This document shows positions 27,001-40,407 of a stretch of DNA of 64,000 nucleotides, piece by piece. Location: the NCBI GenBank assembly GCA_022577435.1, contig JAKOON010000002.1:11720684-11784683 (forward strand), written 5' to 3'. Source of the stretch: Embiotoca jacksoni. Taxonomy: Eukaryota; Chordata; Actinopteri; Embiotocidae. The translations under genes and the position numbers were made by a program. Under the pieces are notes generated by a model. That model was not told the origin of the DNA. It did not search any database and worked only from the letters and a program-made list of their open reading frames with translations. Every line of letters starts with the position of its first letter. Position 1 is the first letter of the stretch.

Positions 27001-28493
27001 CCCCTGGGTGCTAAAGCCCCAGATCTGTCCAAATCATCACCTACTGTCCACCTACAAAAATTTGAGAAATAGTTCGACTAAGTGGTGCATTTCCCATACA
27101 CTAATTTCCCCTCAAAGCCAGTAATGCCCAGTCAAAGCCTCACTCTCCCCACTATTCCCCATAACTGCTTTTAATCTACACAGACTATTAGGCATTCCAT
27201 CAGCCCCATACCCGCCCACACACAGACACTTCTCCTATAAACACGCTCACACACATGGACATTTTCACTTATGTTATTGCGCAGGCAATGAGATCTTTTT
27301 TAACCCCTCACCTATGCTCTAGATGGCTGGTTTGGGGGTATTTTAGTGAAGTCATTTGTGTGTTGTGAGCGATACCTGGTGAATTAATGACTGCTCTTGC
27401 CTTGTTGAATGCAGGCTCCAGCTGAGCTGAACACGCGCTCAGCCAACCGCGCCGACATAAATTACATTTATCGCGCTATTATTATTACTCAACATGGCAG
27501 GCCAACAAACTGACACGAAGAAAATGCATTTTAGACACCAAATTATAAAGAGGCTTGAACCTCATTCTCAAACCCATAATTTTGGTTATCTTCACCATTA
27601 ATAAGCCATCAAGTTTCTGTGCTCTCTTATTATAATTTTTTCTTAAAGGATTTTTAAATTAAATTAAATGAAAGAATAACACATTTATAGTTTTTTCTTT
27701 GCAGTCATGATCTCATAGAATTAAAAGACAGTTTAATAATTCGGGGCAAATATCATTAGATTTTTTTAATTTTTTTTTATGAATCCCAATGCATTTAGGT
27801 TATTTGCAGTAAAAACGTACATACCTATGAGAAAAAGACTAATAACGTTAAAAGGTTGCCAAAAGCTCGACGCAGCCACAACATGGATGAGAAAAGCTCC
27901 GTCAGCTATTATTGTTGCGATAATAAATTTTCTGACACAAACCCTAAGCCCTCATAATGACTTTGTCTGCCTGCTGTTGGAAAATCGCTGCTCTGAATTA
28001 ATTGGAATGGGGTTTGCTTTTAGAGTAGTCATCATAAGTTACATTTTCTGGCAGTTTAAATTCCTAAAGTTATAAGGAAATACTCAAAAGCTAGGCAGTA
28101 GTCCCAACTTCGTTTCGATGATTAATGGTAATTTTTTTTGTCGCATTTTCTTACCTTCCTTTTACAGTTCGGCTCTTAGTTTAATCCTAGTTATTATTAT
28201 ACTAATATACTTCTTGTACATACTTAATTTTTTGATCCAAAATAAAATATGCAGCCCTAATAAATCATAGTGGCAGGTAGGCAGGCCCGTGTGTGATGGA
28301 TGAAGACTCACCACCATGAAGAGTCCACCCGAGGCGTCACGAGCAGCAGCAGCAACAGACAAGCACAGTAAATCCTCGAACTGGCACCGGGGTTCTGGCA
28401 TGAAGAAGACCGGGATGAGAGTCTGGCTCCCGGCGAACCACAGCGCTGAATCCGAGCTGCCCGGAGGCTGAGAATCCTGTTTAACCCCAGCAT
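16955..28493 (-). CDS. wnt2b: Wnt2b secreted signalling protein, 5 exons, 391 aa
   Basis: Secreted, lipid-modified Wnt ligand that acts through Frizzled/LRP receptors. Coding exons on the minus strand are 28312-28493, 25322-25542, 20668-20945, 19397-19661 and 16955-17184, all with GT-AG junctions; together they give 391 codons plus TGA, the length I recall for human WNT2B. The ATG at 28493 opens a basic stretch and a leucine-rich signal segment (CLLLLLL), followed by [19 protein letters not shown]. Visible Wnt marks are the HRWNCS block with its N-glycosylation site, [15 protein letters not shown] (Ser243 is the expected palmitoleoylation site), FENSPDYC and the Cys-rich C-terminus ending WLDQT. 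I count 25 cysteines in the mature region. Sequence is closer to Wnt2b than Wnt2 ([17 protein letters not shown]). Teleosts often keep two copies (wnt2ba, wnt2bb) and I cannot say which this is. A minus-strand AATAAA at 16297-16302 may end the 3'UTR. Confidence 0.96.
17340..17470. repeat. Dispersed repeat family F remnant with (TTTA)n, wnt2b intron 4
   Basis: Contains aaagctgaaatgattagttg, an internal tetranucleotide run (17398-17422) and tatagaccaaacaatcgaga. Together these resemble a decayed copy of a common fish repeat. Confidence 0.4.
18490..18603. repeat. Compound TG/CG microsatellite, wnt2b intron 4
   Basis: Mixed tgtg, tgcgtg and gcgcgcg units over about 114 bases. The alternating purine-pyrimidine sequence includes a cgcgcg core. 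Confidence 0.98.
19029..19089. repeat. (TG)n microsatellite, wnt2b intron 4
   Basis: TG run interrupted once by an A at 19080. Confidence 0.99.
19205..19227. repeat. (CA)n microsatellite, wnt2b intron 4
   Basis: Short CA run about 170 bases inside intron 4 from the exon 4 donor; UG-rich in the wnt2b transcript. Confidence 0.97.
19750..19915. repeat. Dispersed repeat family G in wnt2b intron 3
   Basis: Begins aaagggttgttttacccaaa and ends with ctactttctaccgaagaagt, the start and part of the body of a repeat I recognise from teleosts. Partial copy. Confidence 0.4.
22975..23140 (-). mobile_element. tRNA-derived SINE in wnt2b intron 2
   Basis: On the minus strand a tRNA-like head (gatatctgagtggttaggat, then gagttcctggtt) runs into a body with acctttattgcacgtcattc and ctgctttactctcccat. 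This is the layout of a common teleost SINE. The B box is degenerate. Confidence 0.55.
23257..23334. repeat. (GT)39 microsatellite, wnt2b intron 2
   Basis: Uninterrupted GT over 78 bases. Confidence 0.99.
23984..24057. repeat. (AC)37 microsatellite, wnt2b intron 2
   Basis: Uninterrupted AC over about 74 bases, complementary to 23257-23334 across 650 bases. Confidence 0.99.
24420..24790 (+). repeat. Dispersed repeat family E in wnt2b intron 2
   Basis: Has gaaaattggtggaaaggtgt, agcatggatcaaggaaaaaa, ttttggagtggatccaaatc, tttgcgagatagagc and, at the end, ctgtccgagtagccttttag. I recognise it as an old teleost interspersed repeat. Confidence 0.5.
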
Positions 28494-29853
28494 TCTTCCT
28501 TTTCTTTGCCCCCAAACGTACCCAAAAATGTTGTAAAAATATATATCAAATTTCCCAGAAGAAACTTCAACAGATAAGGTTAGATGTGGAGTAAGTTAAA
28601 CGCCCATAAAGCTGGTAGGCCTCATTATCCAGTGTGTGGCTCCATGTTTGCAAGGCTGTCAGCAGAGTGAGGAGCGCGTTTTCGGTGCCATGTGCGCACC
28701 AGACTCTCCACTGAGTCGGCTACTTCTGGTTGCCAACGGGAGGTTTACCTGACGAGGCGAGCAACAAGTGTCGGCAGTTTTGCCTTAGCTCCTTATCCTT
28801 GTTTTTTTTTTTGCCTAGTTTGTGCAGAAATTTGGTTCCGAATCAGGGCTGGAGCCAAAGGTTGTCAAATGTAGGACGGGCTGCGGTTCTGTCGGCTGTT
28901 TGACTCAATGCTGGGTCGGATGCTCGCGCCGGACCTCTCCTTTATTAGCGCACGGTGGACAGAGTCCGGGCTGAGAGAGGGAGGGAGGTGGAGAGAGAGA
29001 GGGAGAGAGAGATGAGGGAGGGCTCGCCGCTGACAGCTCCACTCGCTCATTGGGCAGAGGCAGGGGTTACGGAGTTTGACTAGGAAGGAGATATTAAAAA
29101 GGGATGGATGGAGAAAGGTGCGCGCGTGTGTGTGTTGTGCTGGGGTAAGGGTTGACGATGCTGTTAATGTGGAGACGGTCCTATTGTGAGTTCATCTGTA
29201 ACCACAGACATAAGTTATTATAACTAATGATGGCGCCTTCATTTTACAACACAGTAAAAACAGATAATTAAATCACCAAATAAATGAATTTTATTTTTCA
29301 TTTAAAGGCGTTTTGACTAAATGAGTAATAATTTCGTAATTATAGTCTGCACATATACACAGCATATGAGCTTCAAATGCAGTAATTGTTATGTAGGAAA
29401 TCTATTGTTATTGTCCCTTATTAATAATTGTGATCAGACCTATCATATTCCATGGATATTTATGATTTTTATGAATTCATACTACGACTCATCATGCTGT
29501 ATTTCGCACGCATCTTTCACAGGCTTAATGCATAACTGAGCTCATAGTGTACAGCATCCAATTGTCCTCCCAATAAGAAGAAAATACATCATATTAAGAT
29601 GAATTATCATGTGCTATAGTTGATAAATAAATGAATATTGTAATTCATTGACATGGGTTATTACTGTTACCAAATACTTATTTAAATAGTTGTTATGTCT
29701 GCATGCACGACATAAAGCACAGCCGAAATAAAGGTCAGAGAAAAAAGCAGGGAATGTGGGACAGAGCCAAATCGTCCAGTGGAACAGCACTATGGCTTAA
29801 ATATGAACCACATGTGAAAGAGAGCGAGAGTGCTGAGACAGCGCTGGAATAAA

Positions 29854-29860
29854 GCACGCA

Positions 29861-29931
<71 letters not shown>
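29854..29931. repeat. (GCAC)n-(CA)n compound microsatellite
   Basis: Tetranucleotide gcac units to about 29880, then CA repeats. Confidence 0.99.
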
Positions 29932-29934
<3 letters not shown>

Positions 29935-31504
29935 TCTCTGGAGTGCAACCATCCTTACCTTTATTCCCATGTTTGTGTGTTATCTTAATGTTGTCTTGAT
30001 GTTTGGCCATGAGTGGTCATCCATCATCAAATCTCTGATGTTTCCCATTGTCCTTGAATGCCTCCTATCAGATAAAAACTACTTTTAAGTATCCAAAAAT
30101 ACTTCACAAACTCAAAAAACACTCCTTGACTTGTTGACAGATGCCAATACAGTTTTAACAGTGTAGACTTGAACTTGTGCAAGTTGTTGAAACGAAGAGA
30201 AGTTGATATTGAATTGAAAATACTTCAGTTGATTCAGCTGACCCCATTAATACTGACAAACAAGTAAACAAATCAGGAAAATCCCTGTCGGAATTGAAAC
30301 TATTAGAATTAGCAACAGCCGTTGCAAAGTGCTTTTTCATGAAAAGCTTGAGAAAACAGTTCTAGTGTTTATGCCAAAGCTGCTGTCGAAGCTATGCTCC
30401 TTTCAGAGACATTTGTATTTCTGCTTCGAGCTCGCCAGGCAGGCTGCTGCTGTCAGAATGAGACACATTTCCATCGTTTTAAGAGGCAAGCACATGAACA
30501 AAAACACAAAGTAGAGTGGGTACAGGTTTGTGAGAGGCCGGGAGGTGAGGCAAAGAAGCTAAGCTCTGGCGAATATTTGTGCGCTGCAGCTTAGCTCACA
30601 ATTTTCTGCTAAATCAAAAGGAATTAGGGAAGCACAAACACGGCTGAGTTATGCTCTCTCTCCTGGGGCTGGAGCTGGAACAGACTTTCTCCCTCTCTTT
30701 CTCTTTCCCAGCCTGTGAACTTGACCCCAGCTTTCGCTTCATAAACAATAACAGAGTCAAGTGCCTCCTTGTCAGTTGAGGAAAAGTTTGCCCCGATGTA
30801 CGGGGCCCAATCTGGAAACCATCTCCTCAGAGGAAAAGTACTGACGGGGGGTTGCCGCGTTTCAACGCCGCACTGGGGTGAAGGAGGGATAAAGGTGAGA
30901 TTTACAGAAGCAGGGGTTTTGGACTAATCCAATTGATTTCTGTGTTGATACATTATAATTACTCAGGATTATTTCTGACAGGAAAGTTGCAGTTAGAAAA
31001 GGGAATGGGCTGAATGAACCAAAGGCCAGCCAGAGGCATGCACTCTAGGTGGAAGAGTTGGACTAATGGCCCAGTAATGTGTTCCCTGTGGGGATTATGA
31101 TGTGGGCTGCCACCAGTCAGGCAGTCCAAGGATGAGCTCAGTGTGTATTCCCATCAACTGGCAGGCTGGAGCAGGGAGGACAGCCTGTCGTCAGGCCTGG
31201 CCGAGTTCCCATACTGATTGGACAAAAAGTAGCACAGGTGGAAGAGGGGTGAGGAGAGGGGGGTGACCGAAGCAAGTTAGAGAGAGATGGGGAGTGTTCC
31301 CAAGTCCAACATGATTTCCCAATAGCTCATAGTCATATCAAGTGCTCCATCCCAAACTAACAAATTGTTTGCAACAGGTCCAAATTAAACAAAGTACTTT
31401 GTTTATGCCCTCCAGAACATCTCAGACATATTCTGATTCTTATCGACAGGATATCATTTGTCTGTGCAAAACTGTTACACTAACGTAATTAAACCAGTGT
31501 TGTG

Positions 31505-32170
31505 ATGTTTATGGCTAAGATTTGGTCAATTTTAGGCACAACTTGGCCAGGTTTAGGACAAAATGAGGGTTTGGATTAAAGTAAGTACTTAATTTAGGTA
31601 AGAGGGTTTGTCATCAGCACAATTTCAACAAACACTTAGTTATTAATGTCAGAGACGGATTGTCAAGTTAACTGTCAGTTTGAAATGAGAAAAAAAACAA
31701 TATACTACCATGTTAAAGTTTTGTTGACTCATTCACTCACTCACTCACCCACCCACCCCATGCTCTCCCCTTAGAGGATGTTGGTGCTCTATAACAGCAT
31801 TATATCACCTCCTCCTTTGCTCCATTTACGATTACTACAGCTGTTAGAACGCACTGACTGAAACAACCTCATCACCTCAAAGCGTGTAATACACCCACCA
31901 GTCCACCGGAGGACACAGCGTCAGTGTCACGTTTTGCGACCAAAAACCATGCTGTTAGGTTTCTGAAAAGATCACAGTTAGGGTTAGATTTTGGATTCGA
32001 ATTTGGTCAAGTTTTAGACATCAAAACTATTTGGTTAGGGTTAGGACAAGTTCATAGTTTGGTTTAAAATAAATAATTTTACCCTGAATAATACTACTTT
32101 CTTCACAGAAGTTTCCCAGCATAGGTTACATAAGTTAAGCGTGTTGTATCATATAAGTAACTTACTTAGG
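31505..32170. repeat. Dispersed 'ttagggttagg' repeat fragments (family C)
   Basis: Two related pieces, about 31505-31625 and 31925-32170, share tttggtcaattttagg/tttggtcaagttttag, aggacaa and a following tttggtttaaa/tttggattaaa block. The second includes ttggttagggttaggacaag. They resemble a common fish dispersed repeat. Confidence 0.45.
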
Positions 32171-35100
32171 TTACTTAAAGTTAGAAAAAAAAAGTCTTGC
32201 AACCGTTTTTGACCTCATTACCTCCTTCTTTAGTGAAGGTATTTTCAATTAAGAAAGAAAAAACTGCTAGGTTAAGTGAAGCATTATGGTCATCGTCAAA
32301 ATAAACCAGAGTTGACTGTTGGTAGCAACAGGGTGAGAACAGGAGTCTTTGTATACCCAGCCATCTACCCCCACCTCCTCCCTATGACACCAGTTTCTTC
32401 TGAGTAATGGCAACTGCCACAAGATTATTTGTAAGTGTTTGAACACATGACGAATGCTGTGTTTTTGTCGCAGGGCTGTATCTATTATGTTTCAATTCCT
32501 GCAAGATGACTGGTTGTAGCTGGATTTAAACCTGCCATAATGTATGCATGTTAAATGGCTGTGAGGATAAAAGAACCAGGCCAGAGCGCTTGTTTGGATA
32601 ATAATCACCTGAAAATCCCGTAGCAATATCTGTAAAGCTAATGAAAGGTCAGAATACAACACAGACCCTAAAAATATACAGTCCTCCAGGGACAGACATG
32701 CCACATTGCGAGTTCATGTGTGCGGGCAAGCCAGTGAACCAGATCTGCGATAATTTATTGTCTTGTAAATTTAGATCTGCCGACAGAGATGAACTACCTC
32801 GAACATACACGGTGGTGCTGAAACTTCAGAAGCTTCTGAAACGTTTGGCTAGCTCTCAGAGAAGGTGTCAGGGCCTGTTGTCGACCACTTTCCCCCCAGT
32901 GAAAACGGTCCAACACAAGGCATGTACATGGAGAGAAAGTTGACGCTTGCACAGATGAAAATAAATGCTCTCGCTCACACACACACACACGTATACACAT
33001 ACACACATCCGTAACCACTGCTACACTATGTACCCTCATGTTACATCATGGTTGGCCTCTACAGGGCTAAGCTCCACATACTTGTGAGCCTTTCTTTCCT
33101 TATCCTCAGGACAGCCTGTCATTAATAGATTTTATAGCTCCCGTGAACAACACAAAGTGTCCATAGATGTGATGGTGATAACTCTATAATAGAATGTTTA
33201 CAGGGTCGCTGGAAGATGCCGTCATGCTGGACGGGTCTGAAGTATGCACACACATGAACGTGCACTGACACACACACATTGACACAAACTCAGACTGTGA
33301 CTGTAGAGCAGGTGCTACAGATGACATCAAAGGAATATCCAGGGCAGTGTGGCCTCTCTGACGTTTAACGCATCTCAGACACTTCTTTGGGAAAACAGGC
33401 ATGCCCCACCGGTAATACATAGACTGGGACAGCGATACACACAGACAGAAATAATCAAGCATATGTAATTCATAGTAAACACAATAACCTGTGATAAATT
33501 TTAGTCTGGCTGCTTTGATTCCTTATTTCCATTTTAGAATGTAAGTTTTAAAGAAATAATTTAAATCCAAAATTTACCTTTATGGATGCTGCTCAGTTTT
33601 TCAGCCCAGACACTGTCCTTGCTCCCTCTGACTGGAACTGAGTTTGTGCTGAGTAGTTTCCTGTTTTAGTAGGGAACTGTCTATGTGACGTACGTTGCAG
33701 GTCATGGGCAGTTGGTCACATGGTGGCTAGCTGAGGTACGTAGTGAAGAGTGAATCAGTGAATTGAACTCTGAAACAATGATTTCTTTTTTTTTTTTTTT
33801 TTTCTGTCTGTCGACTTTTTACACACTGTTTAAAACGAGATCAAAATCACTGGTATAGCAGCTACCTGTGGTTTATGTGTGGGAAGCGGTGTTTTTAATT
33901 TACCTATTCAGATGTTGAGTGATCAAGTGTCATTAAAGTAATATATTTAGTCCATCTCAGGTCGGCCTTTCACGGTGAAGTTCGCACCAGAATATACACT
34001 AGCCAACAAAATGTTATGGAAATATAGGTGCACACCTTCTATCTAGAGTCAAAATTTGGTAAACATTTGTTTTAGTCTGAGTGTTTGCTTATAGTTAGCA
34101 AGTTGTGTCATAATGTCATACAGTCAGTTCAGAGACAACATTTCGAGAAGTTAAATGGCAAAGCATGGTGGTGACAATTTGATAAATGGCTTTATTTTGG
34201 GGTTTAGCTGTAAAGTTGCTCAAATCAATATTTTCTCGTTAACAGAGGATTAAATGATGATGTGTCACACTCACCTCCTCTCCTCAACCTGTAGCCCGCA
34301 GCAGCAGGCAGATATTTGGTTTAACTTTGACTGATAATTGCTAAAGAGAGAGACATTTCCCTCGGATATTGGAAGAGAGTAAAAAGTTAAAAGGAGAGTA
34401 ATATTTTACCTTAATCCATCAGGTGACCAGAAATATGACTCATAATGAAAACCGATGTTGCTCCGTGTCAGCCTTACAATTGTTTGCCGAAACATTTGCC
34501 ATAACAATTTCACAAGGTAAAGATATGTCACTGTTGTGTTTTCAGCTTGTTGTACTCTCTGGACGTGGTAGAAAGACGGAGTGAATGTAGGTTTACTGTT
34601 CATGTGCATATTTGTGCTTTGATTACTGTATATAGCACATACAAGTAACTGTGGTCCAGATTAGATCCTAAGCTTCCCGGGTGCTATAGTCTCATAAATC
34701 TTACTTTCAAACCGCTCCGTTTTACAGTGCAGAAAGCTGCAAGCTCAGTGGAGTTGGTGTGTGCTACATGAGTTGTAATCCTTTAGGTCATTCCAGCAGA
34801 TTCTAAGATCAGCTAAGAACAGTTTATTCTGCCAGGTCCGGTTCAGGCCAGGAAATAAACTGAAGCTCAGATAGATTCAGATTAAAAAAGTAGATGCGGT
34901 TGCATCTAAGATTCAGTGAGAAACACTTCCTCCAAATCACACTCAGATATATATTAATGTAGTGTGGACAAGTATATAGTATATAAATAATATTTCCTAC
35001 TTGTGAGCCACGCTGAGCTCATCCAGTTGAGAAAAATCCATACCGCACTCATCTAAATGATCTTATATTACTAACTGCAATGCCAACTACTGAGCATTTA

Positions 35101-37414
35101 TTTGAATTTGCATATTGAGAGGGAGGCAAAACATAACTATTAACAGTGACTGGAAATAATTCGTCAGGGAAACGTTTATTCCAGGGAATAATGAAGTCAG
35201 TTTCCAACACAATATGAGTATTCTGGATCTGATAATTGACTCCATTTAAATTCCCTGTGGGAGATAGAGTGCATTCCATGAATGAATATATTACCTGTAA
35301 GTTTCCCTCTTCAAAGTTTATCTGCCTAAATGCTTTATAGTTTTATTACTTAGTTAAAAATAGAACAAGAACAAAACAGAATACTTCATTCTGTGGGTAA
35401 CGTGTATATTTGGCATTCCATAAAACCCTCAGTCTAGACTGTATGGAGGAGGTTACAAAATCTGTGATCTGTGAGAAAGGTGGCATGAACATTGTTGTTA
35501 AAGCTGCAGTAGTCCTGCTGTGTGGATGCTCAATGAGCAGTCACACCGTGTGATTGACGTTCTTTTTTGTGGTGAAAGTTGTACCTGGCATTTTAGGTTA
35601 AATTCTTGAGTGTGGGCCATTGTGGCCTTTTGGCAAAAAGATGTGCGGTGAGGGCTTTAAGTTGTAGAAGAGGTCCCTCCACACCCTGAGTGATGAGAGC
35701 AAGGTTTAACCGGCTGCAGGTGCGCTCGAGACAGGCGGGTAGGGCCTTTGAAGTGGAAGCCAACTGGGACCCCAGCCCATCTCTGACTAGCAGCCAGAGA
35801 CACATTCGCTTTCAATTAACACTCTCCCTTCTTTCTCAATCGCTGCTCTTTCGCTTTCTGCTCTGTTTTTCAGTATTAATCTATGTATCTGTTCAGAAGA
35901 GAACAGCCTGAAAACTGTGATGCAATGTCGTCAATATCCTGTTTGTCCCGACAAGTGAATGACTCTAATAACCTGATGAATGATCTAAAATCATAATGCC
36001 AGGATTCGTTTTCAGAAGAAATTTGACCATCAAAGTGCACAGTGATTTCAGTGTCTGCGTGTGTGTAGGGTTCTTGCTTCATCTCTCAGTCAGGCTTCAT
36101 GAATCTTCTCATGGGCCAAGTTGAGCGTCCAGGGAACACCGAGTCCTCTGACACCCTGATCTATTGTTTTCTCATTTATCTTTATGTGATGAAATCATAG
36201 ATCACGTCACTCTCACGCCCTGTCATCTAAACAGGATACATCCTGTCCTTTGTGCTGCTACACAGGCAAGCAAAGTCATACCAGCTCCATTACCTGACAG
36301 AGAAGTAATGTGTAAACTGTTGTTGCTTATTGGCTGTTTTCACTCAAACACATATGCACATACAAGCGTGTACGGAAGCATGCATGCACACATCTCATTA
36401 AAGAGAGTGAAAAAGAGAAATAAATGGCTGTTTCGATGGTAAGCTCCCTGTAGGCAGCTACATCTGGCTCCTGTTAGCCACAAGCGTATAAAAATCAAAT
36501 GCGGTTTAGTCCCAGGCATTCTGAACTACAGACACATACACACACTGGGAGGTATAACTCCAACATGGTGGTCACCCCCACAAGTCCCCGGCTCTGCAAT
36601 ACCAACCCTAGTGAACTCAGCAGACATCAAGGGGCTCAGACAGAGACTAGTATTGCTGACACAAACAATAACAACAACCCACGTACAGCCTCTATACAAA
36701 ACATTAAACCCTTAAAACCCGAAGCATAATTTTCTGCTGGGCTTCTGCTAATATGTCTGAACGAGAATGGGAGGCATCAATAATAGAAAAACGTGGACAA
36801 AATTTAAGGAAAAAGGGCAACTATAAAATATTTTGTTTACAAATGTAGATATATGCCCATAAGAGGACATCATTCTATATTTTATTTTATTTCATTTCAT
36901 TCTTATATTAACTACCTGTATAGTGCCATTCTAGAGGAATCTCAATTTGAATTTTCTTTCATTAAAATTAACATATTTCAGACATTTGCTTGTAGAGGTT
37001 TTGTATTTGACAATAGTCTGGAACCATACGTCAGTCAATCAGTTATTGGAATGACAAAAAAAAATATTATTTTGACAGCTAACTAACCCCTTAAAAGAGT
37101 AATCCTTTCTGTAACTTTGTCAGAATTGTGATGGACAACTAAAAGAAACTGATCAAAATCAACCCAGCAGAACCAGACATGTCATGGTTTTATTCCTCCC
37201 ATTCTTCTTTGACCAATCTTGGCACCTATATTACCCGCAATGCAACTTCACCACCAATGGTTTAGTCACAAGTTTGGCTGTGTTATGCTTGTAGCAGCCA
37301 ATGTAGCCTCAAGGTTCTCCTGCCTTAGGCAGAGATGAGGAGGTGGAAAAAAGACCTCTGGTAAGCTCATCCTTCCACACTCCCAGATTTCTTACATTTT
37401 TCACACTTGTAGTC

Positions 37415-37885
37415 TTCCAACTCGGCAGCAACCAATCGTGACGTCACCCATTGGTCAGTCAACTGTCTTTTCTGAAGCATTAAATTTAGACTTTGTCCCT
37501 CGCCATCTTGCTATTTTGGAGCCAGAAGTGACCATATTTGGATGAACTGGTGGGGGTGAGCCGAGGCACACAACGCCCTGCCCACCAATATTGCAAACCT
37601 GACTGAACCAGAGGCCTGTCAATCAAACAGACATGCTCCCAAAAATGTAAAAAAAAAATTAGGCCTAATAATTAATAAATGAAGATGGATTACCAGAAAA
37701 GTAATAAGAAGGAGTGACTTTAGCAAATGACAACATCATGACTTGTTGAATGGGAGTCTATGGAGCCAGAGCCTTTTTAGAGTCAAGCCTATCAGCCCTC
37801 AGTGGTTTTGCAGTTTATGGCACTTAGGCATTGGACACATTTTTCAGACCTGGAAGCTACATCCACTTTTATATACAGAATATGC
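37415..37885 (+). repeat. Dispersed repeat family A, copy 2
   Basis: Partner of 14085-14550: gacgtcacccattggt, ccatcttgctattttggag, gggagtctatggag and gaagctacatccacttttat. The two copies are direct repeats on either side of wnt2b, about 23 kb apart. Confidence 0.7.
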
Positions 37886-39667
37886 TTCGGACCCAACCAA
37901 TGCTAAATATATTGGATTTGGCACTATTCTGTCCACAGCTATAAAATACTTTTTACAACATTTTTCACATATGCAGTTGCAGTTCCAACGACTTGTAAAT
38001 TAATTTTGATGGGTAAATATCAGTGGAGTACACCTATTTTTCAACAATTTATGATTCTATCCCAAAATGGACGTCGTCTCCAGGCATGAAACATAAGGCT
38101 AGTGTGCAAGTGCCTTAAAGTGCAAAAATCACTGAGGGCTGCTAGGGGCTGCCTCCATGGACTGACTTTCCAAAAGCATCAACATCTCTAACTGAATACT
38201 AAGTCAAAAAACAAAATTCCTCAACTTGTTATGGTGTCATTAGCTAAATTAATTCCATGCTATCATTGTTTTGGTGGTCCATCTGAAAGTGATTCCCTAA
38301 TCAATTAGATATTAGGGCTCGAAGACAGGTATGTTTGGGGTGTGCCTGATGTGATGCATGCTGGGAGTGCGATCCGGGAAATTAATATGTTTTGGTTTTG
38401 GACAGTTGGTAAAATAAAACAAGATTTTGGTCTCTGAGAAAATCATTCTGAGACAGTAGTGTTAGTCTAACGGCACGCCATATTATATGTTGAGCCACAA
38501 GCTGATATGAAAGCAGGCTGCTGTGCGAACTGAGGATGCTGAGGTGAGTTAATCAACAGGATGTGACACATAGTTTTTGCATAAACAGGCTCTCATGGTC
38601 AAGCAAGTGAACTAAGGCCGGACTTCTTCTACATCCCAGACATCCAAACAAATCTGTGTACACTTAATGAGATGTGGCAGTGCAATGCTTCACAAAAATT
38701 GTGACTCATTGATCAAACAGACATCATTAGCATTGCTGGTGATAGTGAAATTACTGACACACACTTGAAGCATGCTCTGATGTGTAATTGGTGTGTGGGA
38801 GTGTAACAGAGAAGATTTTTAAAGAAAAAATGATTTAAATAGTCAAGTTCAGAAAGGGAACACAGGCAAGCAAGTAGAGAAGATATACGCGTCTTTTCAC
38901 TCGATCAGAGATTGAACTTTAATGTAATTTCTGCAATTTTCTGGGTGTCTGTAAATGTCACTGAGGTCAAAGCCAGCTCATCCTGTGTGTTCCTTCAAGC
39001 CCAGCAGGCATGTCTGAAAGACTCTGAAGCCCCGTGAGTCTGTCTGTTGCCTTCAATTTCCTGCCACGCTAAATCCTGGACAAAAAAAGCTATCTTGATT
39101 TCAGCTTGGATGGGATCAACAGCGCTTAATAACTTTTGTATTACTGATATTAGCATGTAATGTTAGAGTAATATCACCTGTATGAAAACATCTATTTAAA
39201 GATTTGACAAAAGAGAGCTAGTTCTCTCTCAAGAGGAGTGCACATCACAAGTGTGCAAGATGTGTTTTGGTCTTGACTTGAGTGCTGGCATTATCTCTTG
39301 GCATCAAAATGAAAACATTTTCTTGGTGAAGAACACCAGATTTTACGCCATATTTTAACAATAGCTGCGTTGTGGCCTTCTGAAGAAGTCCAGTAAAAAG
39401 CTGGCACATTGTTGGCAGCCGGTTGGCACTTGTCCTGCACTGTCAAAGTGAAATGTTGCCCTCATGTCAGCTCTCTGTAAACTCTCTGACTGTGATGGAC
39501 AGGCCCTCTCGTGATCTAACACACAGCAAGAGACACCGAGGTTGAGATCAGCTTCTGGACTGCTTTAAGGTCCTGGAAGCATCTCAAGGCTTGTTGCTGC
39601 CAGGTTTCAGTAGGTAGTGAGGATCAGAGAGTTTAAAGCCTGGCTCTCTCGCTTTGTTGCAATGTTA

Positions 39668-39790
39668 TTTAGGCAGTGGTGGAGGAAGTGAGCAGATCCT
39701 TTACATAAAAGTACCGACTGTAAACACACTTCAAATAAAAGTCCTGCATTCTGTCTCCTACTTAAGAAAATTGGACAATGTGATATGATT
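39668..39790. repeat. Dispersed repeat family B, second fragment
   Basis: Shows gtggtggaggaagtgagcag, atcctttacataaaagtacc and aaaagtcctgcattctg, the other end of the family described at 50105-50285. Confidence 0.5.
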
Positions 39791-40329
39791 ACTGATGTCG
39801 TGATTGGTAGAGGTGGAGCTTGTTTTTTTTTTTTTTTTTTAGTCCAGTGGTTCACAATGTAGTGGTCACAAGATAATGAATGAAACTGTCAGACAAATGT
39901 AGATGGAAAAATTGTTAATTAAACTACGTTCAGACAAATGGTGTGCCATGTCATATATCGGTTTTGATAATATTGGTGGCATTTTTGATATCATAAAGAT
40001 AATGTCAATATTTTGACCTGTTGACGTCACGATCTACAGTACATTCATAACTCATGCATGCCATCAACAAAAATGGCTTAAAACGGCTCCATGGCATCGG
40101 TGGAGAATGTGGTTTTGGTGTAAATGAGATATGAAACGTCATGCTCATATGTTTACTGAATATTTGAAAGCAAATTTGTACATTTATGCTGACACAAAAC
40201 TAAAGCACTTATTTTGTTCCAATTGTATGTTCTTGAAATTGATAATAAAATATATTTCAATATTTTGTCACTGCATTTGTGTAGCACATTATCACCATAG
40301 CGGTCTCAGTGCTCTTACAGTTTGCCTCC

Positions 40330-40333
<4 letters not shown>

Positions 40334-40407
<74 letters not shown>
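40334..40407. repeat. (CA)37 microsatellite
   Basis: Uninterrupted CA run. Confidence 0.99.
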
